Assembly: GCA_051881355.1 (NCBI GenBank)
Contig: JBJEPS010000012.1
Span: 1 to 64,000, forward strand
From: Fimenecus sp051881355
GTDB taxonomy: Bacteria; Bacillota; Clostridia; Oscillospirales; Acutalibacteraceae
DNA length: 64,000 bases
Direction: 5' to 3'
In this document: positions 40,654 to 49,058 of the stretch, in pieces
Layout: each line of letters opens with the position of its first letter
Numbering within the stretch: position 1 is the stretch's first letter
Made by a program: the position numbers and the translations under genes
The notes under the pieces: generated by a model
What the model saw: the letters and a program-made list of their open reading frames with translations, nothing else
What the model was told of the DNA's origin: nothing
The model's database searches: none

Positions 40654-42003
40654 TTGAAAAGATTTATTTCCTATATTCTGACCTTGGTTCTGTTGCTTTT
40701 GCCGCTTTGTTCGGTCAAAAGCTCTGCCGCTTATAACAATTCGCTCGAAACCTGTGCCGATATTGTTCTGCTGATAAGCCTTGATAACGACACCGTTATT
40801 TTTGATAAAAATGCGGACAAGGTCACGGCTCCCGCGTCGCTTACGAAAATCACAACGGCGATTTTGACGATTGAAAACTGTGACGACTTAGACGCCATGG
40901 TCACGATTAAGCAATCCACTATCAACGCCATCAGCGGTACGAACAGCTCCACGGCGGGGTTAAAGGTCGGGGAGGAAATTTCCGTTCGCAATCTGCTATA
41001 CTGTATGATGGTGAAAAGCGCCAACGAAGCGGCGCTCGCACTCGCGGACTATATCGGCGGCAGTGTGTCGAACTTTGTGCAGATGATGAACGATTTTGTA
41101 ATGGATATGGGCTGTGAAAACACGCATTTTGACAACCCACACGGCTTGGACTCGCCCGGGCAATACACCACCGCGCGCGACCTCGCCATGATTACCAAAC
41201 ATGCCCTGACGCTCCCGCTGTTCGAGGAAATTGTCAACACCGTCAATTATAAACTGCCCGCCACCAACAAAAGCGGTGAGCGCAACTTGCTTTCGACCAA
41301 CTGGATGATTAACCCAAATTTTAAAACCTATTATTTAAAATACGCACAGGGAATTAAAACCGGTACAACCACAAACGCCGGGCACTGTATCATCTCAAAG
41401 GCGAGCAAAGACGGCTACAATTATTTGGCGGTGGTGATGGGTGCGCCTGCCGAAGATGTGAACGGCGACGGAAATCCCGATAACTGCGCGTTTTTGGAGT
41501 GCAAAAAGATTTTTCAATGGGCGTTTGACAACATTCGTTTAACCAAGGTTGCCGACCCCACACAAATTGCGACGGTGGTTGACGTTAAGCTGTCGTGGAA
41601 TGTGGACCATGTGCGGCTGGTGCCCGAAACCGAGGTCACGGCGCTGGTGCCTGTGGGAAATGACGAAAACAGCGTGCTGTTGGAGGTCATTCCCGAAGAA
41701 ACACCGACAGAGGTGAACGCCCCCATCAAAAAAGGAGATGTCCTCGGCAAGGCGCGTATCCTTTATGCCGAAGACGAAATCGCCACGGTCAATTTGGTCG
41801 CGGCAGAGGACGTGCACATGAGCGTGATTCTGTTTGTTTGGGACGGGATTAAAAATATTTTCAAATCCACGCTGTTTCAAATCGTATTTGCGCTGATTCT
41901 TCTGATTTTGGCAATTTATATCTGGCTGATTATACGCCACAATCAAAAGAAAAAGCGTCGAAAAGCCCCGAAACCCGTGAAGAATTTTCGGAATATGAAA
42001 TGA
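40654..42003 (+). CDS. D-alanyl-D-alanine carboxypeptidase (S11, DacF/DacA type)
   Basis: Trims peptidoglycan stem peptides outside the membrane. 449 residues. Signal peptide at 1-25. Catalytic SLTK at 62-65, SAN at 122-124, KTGTT near 240 give the full penicillin-binding triad. A C-terminal beta domain is followed by a membrane helix (about 412-433) and a very basic cytoplasmic tail (KKKRRKAPK). A transmembrane anchor replaces the amphipathic helix of many family members. TTG start seven bases after GGGGGA; an ATG ten codons earlier has no ribosome site. Sporulation or vegetative role cannot be decided. Confidence 0.92.
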   Translation: MKRFISYILTLVLLLLPLCSVKSSAAYNNSLETCADIVLLISLDNDTVIFDKNADKVTAPASLTKITTAILTIENCDDLDAMVTIKQSTINAISGTNSSTAGLKVGEEISVRNLLYCMMVKSANEAALALADYIGGSVSNFVQMMNDFVMDMGCENTHFDNPHGLDSPGQYTTARDLAMITKHALTLPLFEEIVNTVNYKLPATNKSGERNLLSTNWMINPNFKTYYLKYAQGIKTGTTTNAGHCIISKASKDGYNYLAVVMGAPAEDVNGDGNPDNCAFLECKKIFQWAFDNIRLTKVADPTQIATVVDVKLSWNVDHVRLVPETEVTALVPVGNDENSVLLEVIPEETPTEVNAPIKKGDVLGKARILYAEDEIATVNLVAAEDVHMSVILFVWDGIKNIFKSTLFQIVFALILLILAIYIWLIIRHNQKKKRRKAPKPVKNFRNMK

Positions 42004-42020
42004 TGAAAAATATATTGCAA

Positions 42021-42060
42021 AACCCGGCGTGTGCCAAAGTCAGCGCACGCCGGGTTTCTT
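42021..42060 (+). terminator. Terminator of the carboxypeptidase gene
   Basis: AACCCGGCGTGTGC / GCGCACGCCGGGTTT stem with 8-base loop and T-rich tail. Confidence 0.85.
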
Positions 42061-42092
42061 TGTAGGTGTCGGGACGCGCATTGCGCACCTGA

Positions 42093-42300
42093 TTGTCATT
42101 CTGAGGCGACCGCCGAAGAATCTCCTTTCGTACAGGCTATGCTTTGTGCTGTTTGAGATTCTTCACTTCGTTCAGAAGGACAAATTTGGATTTGTCTATC
42201 CAACCGTAGGGGCGGGTTTCCTCGCCCGCCCGTGGATTTTGATGTAATTTTGCGGAACGACACTCAGGTCGTTCCCTACGCGCACGCATACATTTCGTAC
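42093..42300. repeat. Composite intergenic palindromic repeat (modules A, B, C)
   Basis: Module A 42093-42184 (one arm ends AGAAGGACAA instead of AGAATGACAA), module B CGTAGGGGCGGGTTTCCTCG near 42205, then GTGGATTTTGATGTAATTTT and module C GGAACGAC..GTCGTTCCCTACG. The last 50 bases are nearly identical to 44772-44821. Confidence 0.8.
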
Positions 42301-42314
42301 GTAGGGCGAGACAA

Positions 42315-43562
42315 TCACAAAAGATACGCTCGCAAGCGTTCCAGCAAGGCGGCATCAACCACGATTTCCGCCTGTGTACCCTCGGGCAAAAATTCCTCGG
42401 AAAGCACCTGCCCGTTCTCGCGGATTTGCGCCAAAAGCTGTCCTTCCGAAAACGGAATAAGCACCGTGGCACGCGTGACGGTTTTTTGCAAAGCATTCTC
42501 CATCGCTGCAAGCAAGTCGGGAATCCCCTCGCCCGTAACAGCGCTGATATGCACGGTGTTGCCGACGGTGGGTAAATCATACAGTGCGGGCACGCGGTCG
42601 CACTTGTTCATTACAGTAATCAGGGGCGTGTGTGCACAGCCAAGCTCTGCAAGCAGGCGTTCCGTGACGTCCAAATGCTCAGCACACGAAGGGTCGGACG
42701 CGTCGCAGACATTGAGCAGTAAATCCGCCGCTTTTGCCTCCTCCAAGGTGGACTTGAACGCCTCGACCAAATGGTGCGGCAAACGGCGCACCAGCCCAAC
42801 GGTATCCACCAGCATCACGCTTTGCCCGTTCGGAAGCGTCAGTTTGCGCGCGGTGGGGTCTAAGGTCGCAAACAGCTTATCTTCCGCCAACACGCCCGCC
42901 TCGGTCAATGTGTTTAACAGCGTGGATTTGCCCGCATTGGTATAGCCGACAATCGCTACGGTCGTAATGCCGTCTTTTTTGCGCCGCGTACGCTGTGCAT
43001 TGCGGCGTTTTTCGATTTGCCGCAGTTCCTCTTTTAATGCATAAATGCGCCGACGGATATGGCGGCGGTCACTTTCTAACTTTGTTTCGCCCGGTCCGCG
43101 CGTGCCGATACCGCCGCCCAACCGCGAAAGGGATTTACCCTGCCCCGCAAGACGCGGCAAGGCGTATTGCAGTTGCGCAAGCTCCACCTGGATTTTGCCC
43201 TCGCGACTACGGGCACGCTGCGCGAAAATATCCAAAATCAGCGTGGTGCGGTCAATCACGCGCGTATGCGTTTCGCGCTCCAAATTGCGCTGTTGCGCAG
43301 GGCTTAACTCCCCGTCGGCAATGAGCAAATCGACTTCGTTGTTTTCACAAAATTCCTTGACTTCTGTCAGTCTGCCCGACCCGATATAGGTGGCGGGATT
43401 GGGACTTTCGAGCTTTTGTGACACTACGCAGACCGTCTCTGCCCCTGCGGTTTTGCTCAATTCTTCAAGCTCTGCCAGCGAAATCTCGCAATCATATTCG
43501 CCCGTATCCACGCCCAACAACACGGCGCGTTCGGGATTTTGGTTGTTCTCGTAAAAAGCCAT
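42315..43562 (-). CDS. hflX: GTPase HflX
   Basis: Ribosome-associated GTPase that rescues or splits stressed 70S particles in characterised bacteria. 415 residues. The N-terminal HflX domain includes ATYIGSGRLTEVKEF, DGELSPAQQRNLE and DIFAQRARSREGKIQVELAQL, then RLGGGIGTRGPGETKLE. The G domain has G1 GYTNAGKST, G3 DTVGLV, G4 NKCD. Shorter C-terminus than in Escherichia coli, normal for Firmicutes. Stands alone; the ATG follows AAAGGGAAAG. Confidence 0.97.
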   Translation of the reverse strand: MAFYENNQNPERAVLLGVDTGEYDCEISLAELEELSKTAGAETVCVVSQKLESPNPATYIGSGRLTEVKEFCENNEVDLLIADGELSPAQQRNLERETHTRVIDRTTLILDIFAQRARSREGKIQVELAQLQYALPRLAGQGKSLSRLGGGIGTRGPGETKLESDRRHIRRRIYALKEELRQIEKRRNAQRTRRKKDGITTVAIVGYTNAGKSTLLNTLTEAGVLAEDKLFATLDPTARKLTLPNGQSVMLVDTVGLVRRLPHHLVEAFKSTLEEAKAADLLLNVCDASDPSCAEHLDVTERLLAELGCAHTPLITVMNKCDRVPALYDLPTVGNTVHISAVTGEGIPDLLAAMENALQKTVTRATVLIPFSEGQLLAQIRENGQVLSEEFLPEGTQAEIVVDAALLERLRAYLL

Positions 43563-43671
43563 TTTGCAACTTCTTTCCCTTTGATTTCAATTTTAGTTTA
43601 CCACATACACAAAAAATCAGCAATAGAATTTCCAAAGCACCGCATGCATATACTGTAGCGGAGGTGTTTTG

Positions 43672-43974
43672 ATGAACTGCTGTGTGACGGATTTGCGCGA
43701 AAAAGAGATCATCAATTTAAAGGACGGCTGTCGGTTAGGTTCGGTATGTGATGTCGAAATCGACACCTGCACGGGGCGCGTGCTTGCGCTGATTGTATTC
43801 GGAAAATCTAAATTTATGGGCTTCGGCGGACGGACAGATGACATACGCATTGCATGGGAGGATATCGAGGTCATCGGCGACGATACGATTTTAGTGCGGT
43901 TTGACTGTCCCGAAGCATGTAAGCCGAGTATGAAAAAGAAAAATGCGCTGGATTCGCTGTTTCGGCAAGGGTAA
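43672..43974 (+). CDS. YlmC/YmxH-family PRC-barrel sporulation protein
   Basis: 100 residues. The single PRC-barrel-like domain shows TDLREKEIINLKDGCRLGSV, then DTCTGRVLALIVFGKSKFMGFGGRTDDIRIAWEDI, and DTILVRFD. This matches the small YlmC/YmxH family found in spore formers. The ATG follows GGAGGTG; a TTG one codon earlier is less likely. Monocistronic, facing hpf. Function in sporulation is known only by association. Confidence 0.9.
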   Translation: MNCCVTDLREKEIINLKDGCRLGSVCDVEIDTCTGRVLALIVFGKSKFMGFGGRTDDIRIAWEDIEVIGDDTILVRFDCPEACKPSMKKKNALDSLFRQG

Positions 43975-44003
43975 GAACAACATAAATTCTGCTTGACTGC
44001 AAA

Positions 44004-44033
44004 AATGCGCCCCGCGAGAATTCGCGGGGCGCA
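44004..44033 (-). terminator. Terminator of hpf
   Basis: TGCGCCCCGCGA / TCGCGGGGCGCA stem with 4-base loop; T-run on the minus-strand side. Confidence 0.85.
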
Positions 44034-44052
44034 CATATTGCCTGTTTCAAAA

Positions 44053-44589
44053 TCAGCCGTCGGTTTCAGGCTCTAATACGGAATAGCCGCCGTCACTGCG
44101 CTTATATACCACATTGACCGCATCTGTTTCGGCATTGCGGAACATATAGAACGCATGCCCGAGCATGTTCATCTGCAAAATCGCCTCGTCCACGGTTTGG
44201 GGTTTTAAGGCGACGGACTTTGTGCGGATAACGTCGTATTCCTCCTCGGTCTCTTCTGCCGTATCGGGAGCATTAAATACCTCGTCAAACGAAACCTCGC
44301 GCAGTCTGCGTTCCAGTTTGGTTTTATTTTTACGGATTTGGCGAATCAGCGAATCGACACAAGCGTCGAGTGCATCCTCCAAATCTTGGGAGCGTTCCTG
44401 CGCACGAAATATGAACCCGCCCTTTTGGAGCGTAATTTCAACAATTTTAACATTTTTCTCTACGGTGGCGGTAATTTTCGCCGCCGCGTCGGGTCCGAAG
44501 AATTTTTCAACCTTTTGCAGTTTTTTCTCGGCATGTGCCTTGAAAGACTCTCTGGGTGTGCATTTTCTGCCGATGATGGTAATGTTCAT
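44053..44589 (-). CDS. hpf: Ribosome hibernation-promoting factor, long form
   Basis: Binds 30S and pairs ribosomes into inactive 100S dimers. 178 residues. The N-terminal RaiA-like domain (1-100) begins MNITIIGRKCTP and includes FFGPDAAAKITATVEKN. An acidic linker (105-125) leads to the C-terminal dimerisation domain (VIRTKSVALKPQTVDEAILQMNMLGHAFYMFRN). This two-domain layout is the long HPF of Firmicutes. ATG chosen after AAAGGGGA; an in-frame start nine codons earlier contains the ribosome site. Confidence 0.95.
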   Translation of the reverse strand: MNITIIGRKCTPRESFKAHAEKKLQKVEKFFGPDAAAKITATVEKNVKIVEITLQKGGFIFRAQERSQDLEDALDACVDSLIRQIRKNKTKLERRLREVSFDEVFNAPDTAEETEEEYDVIRTKSVALKPQTVDEAILQMNMLGHAFYMFRNAETDAVNVVYKRSDGGYSVLEPETDG

Positions 44590-44771
44590 TCTGACATCCC
44601 CTTTGTATATATTCAAAAGCGTTGCCGCTCTTGTTTTCTACAACCTCAGTATAGCACACTTTGTTTAAAAAATAAAGACTGTTTTTAAAATTTTTGTTAA
44701 GATTGTATAATTTTATCGCGGTTTAAAAAGATTTGGTAAAATCAAACGGCTCGCGGTGGGGGCAAGCCAAT

Positions 44772-44936
44772 CGTGGATTTTGATGTAATTTCGCGGAACG
44801 ACACACAGGTCGTTCCCTACGGTTTGTAGGGGCGGGTTTCCACGCCCGCCGATTGTCATTCTGAGGCGTAGCCGAAGAATCTCTTGAAAATACAACTTTT
44901 TATATTTGAGCTCCTTCGCTTTGCTCAGGATGACAA
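44772..44936. repeat. Composite intergenic palindromic repeat (modules C, B, A)
   Basis: GTGGATTTTGATGTAATTTC with GGAACGAC..GTCGTTCCCTACGG (C), GTAGGGGCGGGTTTCCACGC (B), then GTCATTCTGAGGCGTAGCCG..CTTTGCTCAGGATGACAA (A, 44853-44936). Fills most of the hpf-fumA gap; no gene seen there. Confidence 0.8.
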
Positions 44937-44943
44937 CAGTAAG

Positions 44944-45786
44944 TCACAGCGTTATTTCTGCGTGGCGGGTAACATGACACCCGATATTGACCGCGGCGGG
45001 CAGACCCGCGATATGTGTGGGGGCAACCTCAATATTCACCGCCAGCGCCGTAGTCTTACCGCCGAAACCCTGCGGTCCGATGTCGAGCGCGTTAATGCGT
45101 TCTAAAAGTCGCGATTCCATTTCAGCGTAAAACGGATTTGCATTGCGCACGGATACAGGGCGGCACAGCGCTTTTTTGGCAAGATAGGCACAATATTCAA
45201 AATCGCCGCCGAACCCGACGCCCAACACCATCGGCGGACAGGGATTTCCGCCGGCGTCGCGGACGACCTGCACCACAAAATCCTCTAAATCCACCGCTTT
45301 TGCGGACGGCGTAAACATTTTCATCTGGCTCATATTTTCACTGCCGAAGCCTTTGGGCGCGGCGGTGATATGGATTTTATCCCCCGTAACAATGCGGGTA
45401 TGTATCACGGCGGGGGTATTGTCCTCGGTATTGACGCGGTCTAACGGGTCGCGCACCACGGATTTGCGTAAAAGACCTTCCGTATATCCCTTTGCCACGC
45501 CGCGGTTGACAGCTGTCTCGAAATCACCGCCTGTCAGGTGCACCTCCTGCCCGATTTCAAAAAACAGCACCGCCATGCCGGTATCCTGGCAAATCGGAAT
45601 GTCCAAAGCCTTTGCCGCCTCTAAATTGTCCAAAAGCGAGCCCATAATTTGCCGAGGGAGCGCATCACATTCCGCTTGTTCGCCGCAGGCAATACAGCCG
45701 CGCAAATCGTCGGGCAAAATTTTGTTGGCGCGCACCACAAGGGACGCCACGGCATTTTCAATTTCCTGTACTCTGATTTCTCTCAT
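44944..45786 (-). CDS. Class I fumarate hydratase, alpha subunit (TtdA/FumA N-terminal type)
   Basis: 280 residues. Oxygen-sensitive [4Fe-4S] hydro-lyase subunit. Cluster-binding Cys candidates are in IPICQDTGMAVLF, NIGCHVTRH and GGNPCPPMVLGVGFGG, as expected for the alpha subunit. Could equally be the alpha subunit of L-tartrate dehydratase, which is close in sequence. The beta subunit normally follows directly; here a repeat cluster and hpf follow instead, so the partner must lie elsewhere. The ATG follows AAAGGAA and the yabR terminator lies just upstream. Confidence 0.9.
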   Translation of the reverse strand: MREIRVQEIENAVASLVVRANKILPDDLRGCIACGEQAECDALPRQIMGSLLDNLEAAKALDIPICQDTGMAVLFFEIGQEVHLTGGDFETAVNRGVAKGYTEGLLRKSVVRDPLDRVNTEDNTPAVIHTRIVTGDKIHITAAPKGFGSENMSQMKMFTPSAKAVDLEDFVVQVVRDAGGNPCPPMVLGVGFGGDFEYCAYLAKKALCRPVSVRNANPFYAEMESRLLERINALDIGPQGFGGKTTALAVNIEVAPTHIAGLPAAVNIGCHVTRHAEITL

Positions 45787-45802
45787 CGGTTTATTCCTTT
45801 AC

Positions 45803-45833
45803 AAAAACAGGCAGACGAGCACTCGTCTGCCTG
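45803..45833 (-). terminator. Terminator after yabR
   Basis: CAGGCAGACGA / TCGTCTGCCTG stem on the minus strand, then TTTTTG. Confidence 0.85.
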
Positions 45834-45841
45834 CGTATTTT

Positions 45842-46294
45842 TTACTTGCGGCGCGAATACGAACCGCGTCTGCCACCGTCGTTCGCACGCTTTAAATCCG
45901 AAATTTTTTCGTCGCTGACCTGCTTGAAGCGCGCCATCATATCTTCAAAAGACTGCGGCTCACTGCTTTTCGGCTCGGCGCCTTTCCAAACATTCGGCGC
46001 CCCGCTTCGTCTGCCGTTTTGGCGGTCACGGCGCGGACGCTCCCCCTCGTTTTGTGCAGGCGGATCCATCGTCTTTTTGATGGACAAGCTGACCTTTCCC
46101 TCGGGCGTTACGTCCAAGACTTTGACCTTAACGGTCTGCCCCTCTTTGAGAAAATCGTGAATGTCGCTGACGAAGCTCGTAGAAACCTCAGAGATATGTA
46201 CCATACCGGTCACATTATCCGGTAAGGTGACAAACGCCCCGAAATTTGTCAGCCCCGTTACTTTGCCTTCGAGAATTGCCCCAACTTCGACCAT
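45842..46294 (-). CDS. yabR: S1 RNA-binding domain protein (YabR type)
   Basis: 150 residues. A single S1 domain fills 1-75 (GAILEGKVTGLTNFGAFVTL, GMVHISEVS, VKVKVLDVTPEGKVSLSIKK). The rest is a disordered, basic tail with Arg/Gly-rich ends (RRGSYSRRK). The position after divIC matches the yabP-yabQ-divIC-yabR order of B. subtilis. RNA binding is inferred from the domain; the physiological role is not defined. A terminator follows. Confidence 0.88.
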   Translation of the reverse strand: MVEVGAILEGKVTGLTNFGAFVTLPDNVTGMVHISEVSTSFVSDIHDFLKEGQTVKVKVLDVTPEGKVSLSIKKTMDPPAQNEGERPRRDRQNGRRSGAPNVWKGAEPKSSEPQSFEDMMARFKQVSDEKISDLKRANDGGRRGSYSRRK

Positions 46295-46333
46295 AGAAAA
46301 GAATTGTCCTCCCGTTGAGCCGCCGACTGTAAA

Positions 46334-46654
46334 TCAGTTGCTCGGTGTAATATCGTAGTATACCTTTTCATCAGGCATAACATACCCTAATTTTTCGCGC
46401 GCGACCCGCGCAATGTACTCTTGTTCGTCGCCACCGTCCACAACCGCTTGCAGCCGCTCGTTTTCCGCCTGCTGCTGGGCAATTTGTGCCTGAATCTGCG
46501 CCGCTTCTTTTTCTTTCTCGCGGATTTCCAACTGTGCACTGATGAAGCTAATCACAAAATACCCTGCTGCAAGCAACAGAGCCAAAGTCAAAATGAAGCT
46601 ATGTTTTTGGGGTTTTTTCTTTTTTGCTTTCATTTTCCTTACCGTTTCTTTCAT
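46334..46654 (-). CDS. divIC: Cell division protein DivIC / FtsB-like septum initiator
   Basis: 106 residues, single-pass bitopic protein of the divisome. Basic cytoplasmic N-terminus (KMKAKKKKPQK), membrane helix (about 19-40), periplasm-side coiled coil (REKEKEAAQIQAQIAQQQAENERLQ) and the terminal REKLGYVMPDEKVYYDI typical of DivIC/FtsB. Overlaps the yabQ end by about 55 bases (or 34 if the second ATG at 46633 is used; neither start has an ideal ribosome site). Confidence 0.92.
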   Translation of the reverse strand: MKETVRKMKAKKKKPQKHSFILTLALLLAAGYFVISFISAQLEIREKEKEAAQIQAQIAQQQAENERLQAVVDGGDEQEYIARVAREKLGYVMPDEKVYYDITPSN

Positions 46655-47186
46655 CGTTGCGGGAACTTCCCCCGTCGGAAGATACTTTAACAGGTTGATT
46701 ATACAACATCTCTTTCACACTTTTCAAGTGAAATTTTGATTTTTTTACTGAAAATTTCGACTTTTTCTGTGCTTTTTGAACATTTTTTGCAAATTTCGCC
46801 CTGTATTTCTTCACAAAGCGTAAAAACGGTGCGGAAATTTTTCGGTATATAGCCGACAAAAAGCGTCGGATTGCCGATGCAGCATGCTCCATTCGACCGG
46901 CAAAAAAAGTACCGAACGTGTAAGCATACAGCAAAAATCCGAACAAAATACCGCAAAGCACATATCCGCGGATTTGCCCGTTGAGCGTAGTTAATACGAA
47001 CAAAAATACAAGGAGCCCCGCCGTAAGCGCAAACAGCAAATCCGAAACGCGATAGGCACGGTCGGTCTTTTGAAACAGCAACCGAAACATACGGAATAAA
47101 TCGTACACTGCACCCAAAAAAAATCCAAATCCGATGGCATACAGGAAAATACGAATTTGCGCCTCTGAGGAAAACAGATAGGTCAT
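46599..47186 (-). CDS. yabQ: Spore cortex biosynthesis protein YabQ
   Basis: 195 residues. Three to four N-terminal membrane helices: FLYAIGFGFFLGAVYDLFRMFR (with the YDLFR motif typical of YabQ), LFALTAGLLVFLFVL and GYVLCGILFGFLLYAYTFG. The C-terminal third is a highly basic cytoplasmic tail with unusual Lys/Ser richness. Required for spore cortex in B. subtilis. ATG overlaps the yabP stop (TGATG). Confidence 0.92.
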   Translation of the reverse strand: MTYLFSSEAQIRIFLYAIGFGFFLGAVYDLFRMFRLLFQKTDRAYRVSDLLFALTAGLLVFLFVLTTLNGQIRGYVLCGILFGFLLYAYTFGTFFAGRMEHAASAIRRFLSAIYRKISAPFLRFVKKYRAKFAKNVQKAQKKSKFSVKKSKFHLKSVKEMLYNQPVKVSSDGGSSRNDERNGKENESKKEKTPKT

Positions 47187-47485
47187 CAGCGGAACACCCT
47201 GCCCCAAAATGAGCCTTGTTGCGGCTTTTGCGCGCGGTCGGTATAGGTCAGCGCCGTGATGTCCCCCTCAACCGCCAGTTCTCCCATTTCCAAGCTCAAG
47301 CGGTTAATATGCAAATCTTCCCCTTTGACGGTCAATTCCCCCATTTGCGTAAACACAATGACCGTCTGCTCGTCAAAGCTGTCCACATCCGAAACACCCG
47401 ATACCGTCAGACGGTGTCGGTCCTCCAGCACCACATTGTGCGGCACGGGCATTTGGTTTATGCTGTTTTGTTCATTCATCGGCAT
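47186..47485 (-). CDS. yabP: Sporulation protein YabP
   Basis: 99 residues, YabP/YqfC family, mother-cell protein needed for cortex formation. VPHNVVLEDRHRLTVSGVSDVDSFDEQTVIVFTQMGELTVKGEDLHINRLSLEMGELAVEGDI is the family core. ATG 8 bases after GGGAGG. A sequence CATAGAAT 32 bases upstream resembles a SigE -10 box, but the -35 is weak. First gene of yabP-yabQ-divIC-yabR. Confidence 0.93.
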   Translation of the reverse strand: MPMNEQNSINQMPVPHNVVLEDRHRLTVSGVSDVDSFDEQTVIVFTQMGELTVKGEDLHINRLSLEMGELAVEGDITALTYTDRAQKPQQGSFWGRVFR

Positions 47486-47550
47486 AAAAAGAACCTCCCT
47501 TATGCAAATTCTATGCACATCGGGAGGCAGTTATGTTTGATTTGCTTCGA

Positions 47551-48309
47551 TTACTGCAAAAGGCTCGCCAATAAAACAGGCTGGCGCGTGGTAATATTAT
47601 CGGGCGAAAAGGTCAGCAGATTTCGCATCACGAGCTTGTTGTCCGCCGTCCAGAACGAAACCTTTAGCCCCTCGGCGTGGAACACCTCGCAGAGCTTTTT
47701 GCTCGCATTTTTATAGTTACAGTTTAAGCCAACTGCGCCGCTTCGCTTGACCTCTTCGGCAATGCTTTTCAAATAGGTTTCATCCTCTAAGCGCATTTTG
47801 TTGAGGTCAGCATTTAAGTAATAGGGAATCTCGGGCGCGTCGATTTTCACGGTTTGGGTGTGCTCTGCCGCAACACCCGTAAAAAAGCATCTGCCCGTCA
47901 GCCCCGATTCATCAACCAAAGCCGCAATTTCGGGAATATTGGTAAACGCTTTTAAATCCAAATTCACTTGCACGGTGTCGGATTTTTCGGCAATCAGCCG
48001 CAAAGCGTCTTCCAGCAAAACGCCCTCGTCCGCCCCCGCTTCTTCCGCGTGGAGCAGTACAGGCGTGCCGTCATTGCGCACGGAAACATCGACTTCCAAA
48101 ACCGGTACCTGCAAAGCAATCGCTTTTTCGATAAATTCCAGTGAATTTTCCGCCGTATTTTCCGCACCGCTGTGCGCAGTATACGTAAAGCCTGCAGGCA
48201 AGTCTATTTTTCCGTTGACAATACGGTTCAACTCTACCCCTGCGCGCGTTAAAAGCAACGCGCCCGCCGCGCCCACGGCAACGGCGGCAATTTTCGTAAT
48301 TGCTTTCAT
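47551..48309 (-). CDS. Glycerophosphodiester phosphodiesterase-like protein with altered motif
   Basis: 252 residues. An N-terminal hydrophobic stretch (1-27) suggests export or anchoring. The GDPD barrel is recognisable: YTAHSGAENTAENSLEFIEKAI, then VLEVDVSVRNDGTPVLLHAEE, then LNLDLK-like VQVNLDLKAF and KVSFWTADN. The hallmark H-R-G is H-S-G and the H-D pair is H-A; both catalytic His and the E-x-D metal ligands remain. Activity may be changed or lost. Co-directional with the HAD gene 25 bases upstream, ATG after AAGGAG. Confidence 0.8.
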   Translation of the reverse strand: MKAITKIAAVAVGAAGALLLTRAGVELNRIVNGKIDLPAGFTYTAHSGAENTAENSLEFIEKAIALQVPVLEVDVSVRNDGTPVLLHAEEAGADEGVLLEDALRLIAEKSDTVQVNLDLKAFTNIPEIAALVDESGLTGRCFFTGVAAEHTQTVKIDAPEIPYYLNADLNKMRLEDETYLKSIAEEVKRSGAVGLNCNYKNASKKLCEVFHAEGLKVSFWTADNKLVMRNLLTFSPDNITTRQPVLLASLLQ

Positions 48310-48334
48310 AGCCCTATCTCCTTGCCTTGCGTTT

Positions 48335-48934
48335 TTATTCCATTTCCTTCAGCCAAATCCCGTCCGATTTGATTTTTTCAATACGATCGCCGGTGACGAA
48401 ATACACATCTTTCGATATATCCATCATCGCACGGTCATTCATGGAATCGGTATAAAACTCATCAATTTCCGTATCGCCGTACTGTTCGCGGTACGCACCG
48501 ATTTTTCCCTCTCGATAGCACAACCGTCCGATCTCACCGGTTTTCAAATCCACTTCGGTGCCGATGTAATGCTGAATCCCGATACGTCGGCAAATCTCAC
48601 CGAGCATCACCTCAGGACAGGCAGAAACAATCACATCGTCCTCATGTTGGATTTTCGGGTAAAAGCTCTTGATTTTCTTTTCGTGCTCGTCCCAAAATTC
48701 CACAATAGACTGTTCGATATCCGGAAACTGTGCACAGCATTCCTTTAAAATATAGCCGTACTCGGATTTCACGCTGTCCAAGGGCACTTTCCCCATCTTA
48801 TAGCGGACAAACGCCTCGCCGAATTTCGGCACATATTTTGCAATGGCTTTCGGCTCTTTTTTCAGATAATACAGAAAAATATCAAAACCGCTCTCGCCGT
48901 CATAAATGGTGTTGTCAAAATCAAATACACGCAT
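48335..48934 (-). CDS. HAD-IB family phosphatase (paralogue)
   Basis: 199 residues. Motif I RVFDFDNTIYDGES at the N-terminus, motif II VIVSACPEVMLGEI, motif IV FYTDSMNDRAMMDI. Same subfamily as the gene at 9968 and similar to phosphoserine/phosphoethanolamine-type HAD enzymes. No membrane segment. ATG follows AAGGTGG. Own promoter upstream; followed by the GDPD-like gene, so a phospholipid-headgroup role is conceivable but only inferred. Confidence 0.8.
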   Translation of the reverse strand: MRVFDFDNTIYDGESGFDIFLYYLKKEPKAIAKYVPKFGEAFVRYKMGKVPLDSVKSEYGYILKECCAQFPDIEQSIVEFWDEHEKKIKSFYPKIQHEDDVIVSACPEVMLGEICRRIGIQHYIGTEVDLKTGEIGRLCYREGKIGAYREQYGDTEIDEFYTDSMNDRAMMDISKDVYFVTGDRIEKIKSDGIWLKEME

Positions 48935-49021
48935 TTTACAGACCACCTTACTGTTGAAAAGTATGTAAAAATTGATGTTGCGCTGTTAAAAAGCAAACCC
49001 GAAAGGGCGTGTATATATTGT

Positions 49022-49050
49022 ATAGTAGCATTCCGCCGCTTGTTCGTCAA
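49022..49050 (-). promoter_or_regulatory. Promoter of the HAD / GDPD pair
   Basis: TTGACG, 17 bases, TACTAT on the minus strand. Confidence 0.65.
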
Positions 49051-49058
49051 GAAAAACC

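Noticed and set aside
46300..46345. tRNA-Tyr-like anticodon stem (GACTGTAAATCAGTTG)
   Set aside because: No acceptor stem or T-loop around it; it falls at the divIC 3' end.
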